A stretch of 64,000 nucleotides of DNA from Suillus spraguei. Taxonomy: Eukaryota; Basidiomycota; Agaricomycetes; Boletales; Suillaceae. Where the stretch lies: assembly GCA_016800925.1 (NCBI GenBank), contig JABCPU010000129.1:103971-167970 (forward strand). Reading direction: 5' to 3'. The translations under genes were made by a program, and so were the position numbers. This document shows positions 34,741-43,021 of the stretch, piece by piece. The stretch's first letter is position 1. Every line of letters begins with the position of its first letter. The notes under the pieces are model-generated. The model was not told the origin of the DNA. It did no database searches and saw nothing but the letters and a program-made list of their open reading frames with translations.

Positions 34741-34779
34741 GCATAGATGATCGGGGTGACAAACGGACTGCGAACTTAA

Positions 34780-36300
34780 TTATGCTCACTACCCACTAGC
34801 GCTCACTGCTCTGCACCAAACTTTAAAATGTCTGCATCAAATACTCATGACAAGTTCACATTGTGGAAGAAGATGTCATCTCTGCAGGCCGAACATCTAC
34901 ACCTTTACTTAGATGCTTTACTTGCCGCTGAAGAGCGCGCCGAGAGGCACAGGACCGACTACAAAAAGAAGCGAACTATCAAGTAGTGGCTTTGCGAGAG
35001 TTCCGATGGCAAAGAGGTGCATCCATTGCTAAGGATAGCAACCATGGCATCTATCGGAATCTCTAGCATCAGCTCAGGTACCTCGGTGAAGTTTCAAGCA
35101 TCAACAAATCCAAAACTAATGATTTCATCACTTTGGTCACGGGATATGTATATGACGAGTCGTGCATCCTCGTTATCTAACATCGTGCTGGTCGGTATTT
35201 TTGATGCCAGTTATGCCATATCCGTATTCACTTCTTTCAGCGTCTAGACGTCAATATTTCCTCAAGTGTTGTTGTTTCAATCACGCCTTGACTCTGCAAA
35301 GCCACGAAAGGACAATAATGATGCAGTTATAATTATTGGACACGGCTATGGTTTACTTCCATGGGACACCGCGGTAATAGTTTCCAATTACCATCGACTA
35401 TGGATATGGAGCTGACCGACTTTCCCTTATGACGAGGTTGTCCGACGCACGGAATGTACTCCTCCATATCGCCGTGTCGGGTTCCCCATTCCAGTAAGAG
35501 CGGTGATTAAAGGCGCAGTTCTTACACCCCTGCATTCAGAAACTGGATATTCGAACAGAACATTCTTGCAAATTTTTAGTCATCAAGAGTATGTTTAAGA
35601 CCGCCGCAGCAAGAATGTCGATATAGTATTATTAATCATCGAGGGTGCTGATAACGATGACCACGCCGCCACCTAACATTACTGGGATTTTTTCAGCCCT
35701 AAAATTTTGAAACGCGCACGTACAATTGTGGAAATTTCAAGGACTCGTACGTGGATGGATATCACTACCGATATCGTACAGTACCAGGTAGCAGATATTG
35801 TCGTCGACTACTGGTACCTGGAATATTAATAGAACTGACGTTTTCTGTTCTGACCTTGACGTGTATTTTTGGCAGCCAATGATGCTTACTCTTTTTTCCG
35901 TTGCCGTGCACATGGTCAATTTGGGGTATGTAGCCCTCGAGTCGACACTTTACGTCAAGTAATCTCCGATCAGTTGGCTTTAAACAAAAACCTTTTCTAT
36001 ATATAACCATGTCTATTGATATCTGCAGCTGCCCCTGCTGCGCCGGCAGCGTTGCCTTCTTCCATATTACTTGCTCGCGTGAGAGGACACGCTGGCAGTC
36101 TTTATACGCACTGGACCCATCCGGAGATCAGAATTCGGGCTTCATGCATCATGATCTTGCCTCGTTGGGATTGTCACAGCGGCCACGAAGTGATTTTTTT
36201 ATGACACTACTGTTAGCAACGGATTACTGTGACCGTTCAGTCATACACTTAGAGCAATCCCTTTCAAATGCTCTGAGTGGATGCGGCTTCATCCTACCAA
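34780..36300. other. Island spacer upstream of KEP-E
   Basis: Positions 34780-35110 are the best copy of a module also at 5676-6010 and 25790-25920. Its frame reads LWKKMSSLQAEHLHLYLDAL, then LLAAEERAERHRTDYKK, then a stop at about 34985; it looks like a decayed coiled-coil exon. Positions 35220-35960 are the spacer shared with 26060 and 39300, and contain the empty Tc1 target (TA 35508-35509). No intact gene. Confidence 0.5.
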
Positions 36301-36301
36301 G

Positions 36302-36340
36302 GTGACCTGGGTCACGAGTGGATTTGCGAAAAGGTATAAA
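36302..36340 (+). promoter_or_regulatory. KEP-E promoter: GTGAC-N4-GTCAC dyad and TATA box
   Basis: The perfect inverted repeat GTGAC-CTGG-GTCAC (36302-36315) lies 19 bp before TATAAA (36335-36340), which lies 67 bp before the KEP-E ATG. The arrangement is conserved in KEP-B and KEP-F, while surrounding bases vary. Confidence 0.65.
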
Positions 36341-36407
36341 GCTCTCCCGAAAATTACAATGTAATGCATTGACGAAGTACCAGTCATACCGACCTCTCAA
36401 CTCAAAC

Positions 36408-37321
36408 ATGAAGCTCTCTCTTGTCTTCAGCGTGCTCGCATCCATCGTCGTTCTTGCCACAGCGTACCCCACGCAAGGGGCCACTGACATCGCGAAACGT
36501 TCCGGTGAGTCTTCATATACGTAACTCATTATTATGCGGAGGTTGACAAGCGTAACTTTCTGCTAGATGAAGGGAAGCGCAGCGAACTTGATGCCGATCA
36601 TCACGTAGATTACAAGAAATATTCGGAGAGGGATGAGGGGAAGCGCGATGAGCTCGACGCCGACCATCACAAGAAGCATCCCAAGAGGGATGACGATCAT
36701 CACAAGAAGCATCCGAAGAGGGATGAGGAGAAGCGTGACGAGCTCGACGACGATCACCACAAGAAGCACCCGAAGAGGGATGACGATCATCACAAGAAGC
36801 ATCCGAAGAGGGATGAGGGGAAGCGTGACGAGCTCGATGACGATCATCACAAAAAGCACCCGAAGAGGGACGATGATCGTCACAAGAAGCATCCGAAGAG
36901 GGATGAGGGGAAGCGCGACGAGCTAGACGACGATCACCACAAGAAGCATCCGAAGAGGGATGAGGGGAAGCGTGACGAGCTCGATGACGATCATCACAAA
37001 AAGCACCCGAAGAGGGATGAGGGTAAGCGCGACGAGCTCGACGATGATCACCACAAGAAGCATCCGAAAAGGGATGAGCTCGACGACGATCATCACAAAA
37101 AGCACACGAAGAGGGATGAGGGGAAGCGCGACGAGCTCGACGATGATCACCACAAGAAGCATCCGAAGAGGGATGACGATCATCACAAGAAGCACCCGGA
37201 GAGGGATGAGGGGAAGCGCGACGAGCTCGATGATGATCACCACAAGAAGCATCCGAAGAGGGATGACGATTATCACAAGAAGCACCCGAAGAGGGATGAG
37301 GAGAGACGCGACTTGGACTAG
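36408..37321 (+). CDS. KEP-E: secreted Kex2-processed repeat-peptide precursor
   Basis: Exons 36408-36504 and 36567-37321 give 283 residues. Residues 1-20 are a signal peptide (MKLSLVFSVLASIVVLATA); a pro-segment ends AKR. Exon 2 is an array of 11- and 14-residue units, typically DELDDDHHKKHPKR or DDDHHKKHPKR, interspersed with DEGKR spacers. I count about 14 HHKKHP-type units, including variants RHKKHP, YHKKHP, HKKHT and one PER. The first unit differs and carries Tyr (DADHHVDYKKYSER). Lys-Arg after nearly every unit predicts Kex2 cleavage in the Golgi and release of His/Asp-rich peptides. The architecture matches fungal Kex2-processed repeat proteins and dikaritin RiPP precursors; the core itself is not one I recognise. 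No enzyme domain is present. Exon 2 has no Met, so it is invisible to ATG-based ORF calls. Confidence 0.82.
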
Positions 37322-38099
37322 GTCTGGCACCGCCGTAGCCTCAGTGCTCGCCCACAAGTTATTTCCCTTGCATACCTACATATCTCGATTCCCTTCTTTG
37401 GTTGCTTGGTTTCTCACATGTTGCGTACTCATGTAATACAATTTCAGTAGTTTCACTCTTTGACTTACAATCAAACCGAGGGTTTTTGTCGCTAAACCAT
37501 CATTTAGTGGCATTGCGTATTGCATTTTCCAATTCACCAATGCTTATCACCTTCCATAAATGCTCTCAGTCGCGAAATTACATTATTGGCAACAAAAATA
37601 GCGCGCGCGTGATAGAAGTGACATGCTGCAAGTATCCGTCTGGCCTGGCTATTTTGGAGAACTTATCGGCGCACAATAAGAGCTTATAAGGAACACGGGT
37701 TGAAAAAGTTCAGCGTATATTTGTGTTACCTTCGTATTTACAGCACTTGCATCTAAAGTCTTCTCTGTAAGCATCGTTTTGATTTCGTCAACGAGCTTAT
37801 GAGGTGCTTACTATGTGAAGTACCCGAGTGATATCAATGATCAGTAGCGCAGTAAATCAAAAACGTTAATCGTTAATCGAATCAATGAGCTGTATGCGAT
37901 AAGAAAAGATCTCAACTGAGTCCTTACCTCGCTTCAACTTAAGTATCCCGAAATAGCTTATTCCTTCAACGGCGAGGTCCAATATTTTGAGCCCGAAAGT
38001 GCCCTTTGGTATCATACGTGATGGCAAGTGTGCGGGGGGACTATGACCTTGCGAGGAATATCCGAGTCATCCATGATTCATGAAGTCTCCGGACCAGTA

Positions 38100-38330
38100 C
38101 TTGTGCTGCGCACTATACCTCGAGCTCAACGCAGGCCAATGCAACAGGGCAGGGGCGGAGTCTTATTTCACTACCACGATTGAAGGTTGCGATATGCAAG
38201 ACAAGCTTAATCTCAGCACCCGTGACGGTAGACCAGACTCTTACGCGTGGTGATTTTGCTCTGGCCGCAGAGCGCTTGGCTATCCTCGAGCACGGAAATG
38301 AGAGTGCCCCCTGGAAATTTACACAGTCGT
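38100..38330 (+). pseudogene. NLR TPR-like C-terminal relic (upstream copy)
   Basis: Reads LELNAGQCNRA and ESYFTTTIEGCDMQ, clearly related to CIELTAGEYDRAEAYF and IEACDMQ of the NLRs, with frameshifts and no NTPase domain upstream. A sister relic lies at 42120-42400. Confidence 0.75.
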
Positions 38331-38929
38331 TTACCATTGAAATTGTGCTCTGCCCGAGATATTCAATATTAAAGGATTGGCGTTGTTTTTAAGGAACTGG
38401 CACTCACCACTTGCTGCTGTTCACGAGGTTTAACTTAGTCAAGACTGTCGTGAGTCCGCTTAACTGGTGCGTCAAAAGGCAGTGATACTGAAAGCTTGTG
38501 TTTCGAGTCGACGGTATCGCAGACAATCACAGTGGAACTTTAGTAAGCCGCTGTGTGTTAAATTGCTTACACTTTCAGAAAACCGCACGGGCCGTACACA
38601 GAATTCGACAAGTGAAAAGCAAGGGGATCTTGGTATTCCTGCAGCTATTAAATTTGCTGCTCGACTTAACTGGGTATATATCTTTCTCGACAGACTACCT
38701 CTGTAGAATCGATCAATGCATGCACCTGGCAGCGTCTATATAACGGCTAGAGTCTCTCCAACACTCATCCACAATAAAAACAAACACAACGAAGACCATG
38801 TAGGGTACGAAAGATGACGGTAAAAATGTAAAGGAACGAAAGGCGCACTCGAATGCATGACTGGAGGAGGGACAGGTGAAATTGATGACGCGGCTATGTA
38901 TCATGAATAATAAACCGGGGGAAGAAATG

Positions 38930-39110
38930 TGCCTCTATAGTCTATGTCTAGAAATGCGATGTAGATGGTCCATCCAGTCGAGTTCGCTAGCTAGTTCAAC
39001 GTGAGTGTTCATGCTCAGTCTTGGTCAGCAATTGCCTTCGATGTAAATGTGGATAATGCGTGCAAGATATATGTGCCTTCTACTATCGCACTATCCAGTT
39101 ATCAGAGAGA
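38930..39110. pseudogene. NDE1 3' fragment joined to an NLR sliver
   Basis: 38930-38995 matches the 3' flank of NDE1 (42950-43015). Near 39025, a piece of the NDE1 exon around 43360-43410 (GGTCAGCAATTGCCTT) recurs. From 39060 the sequence switches to a piece of the NLR coding region (TATGTGCCTTCTACTATCGC, compare 32283). It marks the edge of the KEP-E/KEP-F duplication. Confidence 0.65.
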
Positions 39111-40222
39111 GAGACGCCGAGCCACGGCCACAATAGCTACCAAACAGACGTTGCTAGAATATACGAAATACGAGTGCGTGGGCTATGACTATCAAACAGG
39201 CGAGCACGAAACTAGCAAGCTCGTGCGGTGTACTACTTAAAAGGAAACTGAATCAAAAGCCACATGACGCCACTCCCGTTCGGTCACCTACACATTGAGC
39301 GCTTTGGCGTTGTTGTTTGGATCACGCCTTGACTCTACGAAGCTATGAATAATGTACTAACTATTGGATACGGCTATAATGTACTTCCATGGGACACCGC
39401 GGTAATAGTTTCGAGGCACCATCGATTATGGGGCTGACCCACATAGACAGATTTCCCTTCAGGCCGTCCGCCGCACGGAATTTGCTCCTCTACATGTGCC
39501 ATATTGAGTTTTTCATTGCAGTAAGAGCGGTGATTAAGTAAAAGCGCAGTTCTTACGGTTCACCCCTGCATTTGGCAGAAACTGGGTACTCGAACCGAAC
39601 CTTGTTGCAATTTTTTTTGTTATCAAGAGCTATGTTTAAGACCTTGATATACGATCTGCCGTAGCAAGAGTCTCGAAATAGTATTAGCCATCATTGGGTC
39701 GCCACCTAACGTCACTGGAATTTTTTTCAGCCCTAAAATTTTGAAACGCGTACACTTATGAAGTTTTAGAGGATCTGAAAGAAGTCGTACGTGGATGGAT
39801 GGATATCACTACGTATTTGAGTTATGGATATCGTACAGTCAAAAGTCAGGCTTATATCAAGTAGCAGTTGACTGGAGTATTAATAGATCTGACGTTGTGT
39901 TCTGAATTGCCAATTTGGGGTAACAGCCTCGAGTCCTCGACACGTAATCTCCGATCAGTTGGCTTTACAGAAACCTTTTCTATATATAATCATGTCTATT
40001 GATATCTGCAGCTGTCCTGCTGCGGGAGTGTTACCCTCTTTCATATCACTTGCTCGCGTGAGAAGACATGCTGGCAGTCCTACGCACTGGGCCCATCCGG
40101 ACATCAGAATTTGAACTTCATGACTTCACTAAGTAATTTTTTATGACAGTACAGGGCTGATTACTGCGACCGTCCACTTAGAGCAATCCCTTTCAAATGT
40201 CCTGAGCTGATGCGGCTTCAAG

Positions 40223-40261
40223 GTGACCTGTGTCACGAGCGCACTTATGAAAAGGTATAAA
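40223..40261 (+). promoter_or_regulatory. KEP-F promoter: GTGAC-N4-GTCAC dyad and TATA box
   Basis: GTGAC-CTGT-GTCAC at 40223-40236 and TATAAA at 40256-40261, 82 bp before the KEP-F ATG. The dyad-to-TATA distance (19 bp) is the same as in KEP-E and KEP-B. Confidence 0.65.
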
Positions 40262-40343
40262 ACTCTCTCGAAGATTCCAATGTAATGCATTGACAAAAGT
40301 ACCAGTCATACTCAAGTCATATCATCGACCTCTTAAGTCAAAC

Positions 40344-41356
40344 ATGAAGCTCTCTATTGTCTTCAGCGTGCTCGCATCCATCGTGGTTCTCGCCACAGCG
40401 TACCCCACGCAAGGAGCCACTGACATCGCGAAACGTTCCGGTGAGTCTTCATAACTCATCCTCATCACTATGTGGAGGTTGACAAGCGTGACTTGCTGCT
40501 AGATGAAGGGAAGCGCGACGAACTTAACGCCGGTCACTACATCGATTACAAGAAGTACCCGAAGAGGGATGAGGGGAAGCGTGACGAGCTCGATACCGAC
40601 CATCACAAGAAGCACCCAAAGAGGGATGACGATCATCACAAGAAGCATCCGAAGAGGGATGAGCTCGATGACGATCACCACAAGAAGCATCCAAAGCGTG
40701 ATGAGCTCGATGACGACCACCACAAGAAGCATCCGAAGAGGGATGAAGGGAAGCGCGACGACGATCATCACAAAAAGCATCCGAAGAGGGATGAGCTCGA
40801 TGAAGACCACCACAAGAAGCATCCGAAGAGGGATGAGCTCGATGACGACCACCACAAGAAGCACCCGAAGAGGGATGAGCTCGATGAAGACCACCACAAG
40901 AAGCATCCGAAGAGGGATGAGCTCGATGACGACCACCACAAGAAGCACCCGAAGAGGGATGAGCTCGATGAAGACCACCACAAAAAGCATCCGAAGAGGG
41001 ATGAGCTCGATGACGACCACCACAAGAAGCATCCGAAGAGGGATGAGCTCGATGACGACCACCACAAGAAGCATCCGAAGAGGGATGAGCTCGATGAAGA
41101 CCACCACAAGAAGCATCCGAAGAGGGACGAGCTCGATGAAGACCACCACAAGAAGCATCCGAAGAGGGATGAGGGGAAGCGCGACGATGATCATCACAAA
41201 AAGCATCCGAAGAGGGATGAGGGTAAGCGCGACGAGCTTGATGACGATCACCACAAGAAGCATCCGAAGAGGGATGAGGGTAAGCGCGACGAGCTCGACG
41301 CTGATCATCATAAAAAGCACCCGAAAAGGGATGAAGAGGAGCGCGACTTGGACTAG
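40344..41356 (+). CDS. KEP-F: secreted Kex2-processed repeat-peptide precursor
   Basis: Exons 40344-40440 and 40503-41356 give 316 residues. The signal peptide (MKLSIVFSVLASIVVLATA) and pro-segment ending AKR match KEP-E. Exon 2 holds 17 HHKKHP units, mostly 14-residue DELDDDHHKKHPKR and DELDEDHHKKHPKR, with a few DEGKR spacers. A first Tyr-containing unit differs from the rest (DELNAGHYIDYKKYPKR). All 17 HHKKHP units end in Lys-Arg, a cleaner array than KEP-E. Central units alternate Asp-Asp and Glu-Asp forms as an 84-bp higher-order repeat. The mature peptides would be strongly charged, with three His each, and could bind metal ions (inference). The 62-bp intron is not a multiple of three, so splicing is needed to join the signal peptide to the array. 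Confidence 0.85.
40790..41041. repeat. 84-bp higher-order repeat inside KEP-F
   Basis: Two consecutive 84-bp blocks (40790-40873, 40874-40957) are identical and a third (40958-41041) differs at two positions. Each block is a pair of 42-bp units (Glu-Asp form then Asp-Asp form), which points to recent array expansion by unequal exchange. Confidence 0.85.
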
Positions 41357-43021
41357 GTCTGGCACCGCCGTAGCCTTAGTGCTCACCCACAAGTTATGTC
41401 CCCATATATCTACATATCCATATCTCGATCCCCTTCTCTGGTTGCTTGGTTTTTGACATGTTGCGTGCTATGTAATACAATCTCGGTAGTTTCACTCTTT
41501 TTGACTTTGACCTAAAATTAAACCCAGCGTTCTTGCCACTTAGCTATCAGCTTGATATTGCGTATTGCGTTTTCCAACTCACCAGTACCTGTTACCTTGC
41601 ATAAATGCTCTCAGTCGCGAAACTATGACTATATTGGCAACAAAAATAGAGCGCGCGTGACATACCGCAAGCATCCGTTTTCTAGGGCTATTTTGGCCTA
41701 GGGGACTTATCAGTGCACAATAAGAGCTTGTTGAAAAGGCTCGGCGTGTATTTGTTTTACCTTCGTATTTATAGCACTTGCATCTAACGTCTTCTTTGTA
41801 GATATCATTTTGATTTCGTCAACGAGCTGACGAGGTACTTACTATGTGTAGTATCTGAATCATCACTGATCAGTAGCGCAGTCAATTACTGTAAACATGT
41901 TGATCATTAATCGATTCAACTTGGTAAAACAAAGTTTGAAATAACTTCACCTGATGAAAAAGCGTCTCGACCTACCCACCCGGTCCTACCGCCTCAGCTT
42001 CTCAGCTTATTCCGAAATAGTTTATTCATCCGATGGTGAGATTCAAGATTTTGAGAAAGTGCCCTTTGGTATACGGCCTGGAAAGGCGTAGTACTTGCGT
42101 TGCGCGCTGCACGCGTCTTTACAGATCTTATGGCTCGGCATGCATCGAGCTCAACGCAGGTGAATACGACAGGGCAAGGTATCATTTAACTGCCACGATT
42201 GGAGGTTGCGACATGATATGCGAGACAACCTTGATTTCCGAGATCAAGCCTTCAGCGCTCCGAGTCAGCACCCGTGCCGTGACGGTGGACTGGCAGACGT
42301 TGCCTTTAAGCCTGGTAATTTTGCTCTAGTCGCAGCGCGCTTCACTGTCCTCGAGCACAGAAATGAGAGTGACCACTGGAAATTTATATAGCTGCTCACC
42401 ATTCAAATTGTGCTCTGTCCGAGACATTCAAGAGTCAATATTAAGGGATTGACTTGTTTTTAAGGAACTACTTATCACCCGCTTGACCCTTGCGTCAAAA
42501 GGCATGCGGTAATACTGAAAGCTTGTGTTTCGAGTCAGTGTCGCGGGCAGTATTCAGAAGAACTCTAGCCGCTACAAGCCAGCCAGACGCAAGGCTACCG
42601 TGCCCAAATTGCTTACGCCAAGTTACGAATGTTCTATAAATGGAACTTTGCGCCACACAAAGAATTCGAAAGAAAGGGGGTTCTTGATTGGCTTGTGTCA
42701 ACTGTGCCTATATATCTTTCTCAATAGACTACCTCTATAGAATCGATCAATGCGTGCACCTAACAGCGCCTATAGAACTCTTTCTGAATCCAACACCCAG
42801 AACAAACATAACAAAGAACATGTAGGGTACGGAATATAACGATAAAAAACGCGAAGGAACGGAAGGCGCACTCGAATGCGTAACTGGAGGAACAGGTGAA
42901 ATTGCAGACGCAATTATGTATCATGAATAATAAACTGGGGAAGAAATGTGCCTCTATAGTCTATGTCTAGAAATGCGATGTAGATGGTCCATCCTGTCGG
43001 GTTCGCTGGTTCATGCAGTCT
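41357..43021. other. KEP-F 3' region and NDE1 3' flank
   Basis: Second copy of the KEP 3' region, with an NLR C-terminal relic at 42120-42400 and, from about 42715, the sequence leading to NDE1. No intact gene. Confidence 0.55.
42120..42400 (+). pseudogene. NLR TPR-like C-terminal relic (downstream copy)
   Basis: Reads RSYGSACIELNAGEYDRA and TATIGGCDM, followed by frameshifted remnants of the NLR C-terminal repeats. No NTPase part remains. Confidence 0.8.

Larger units (their letters stand above)
37322..40220. other. KEP-E 3' region and duplicated spacer
   Basis: Matches the KEP-F 3' region (41357-42990), including an NLR C-terminal relic (38100-38330), the sequence around 38710-38960, and an NDE1 3' fragment next to an NLR sliver (38930-39110). 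From 39290 the upstream part of the next unit begins. No intact gene. Confidence 0.55.

Noticed and set aside
40499..41456. Long open frames on the minus strand (297 and 127 codons, the latter rich in Trp/Ser) and in a second plus frame (317 codons) across KEP-F
   Set aside because: A 42-bp repeat is a multiple of three, so every frame without a stop in one unit stays open through the array. Only the frame that splices to the signal-peptide exon gives Lys-Arg-delimited units. The same applies to the frames at 36563-37436 over KEP-E.
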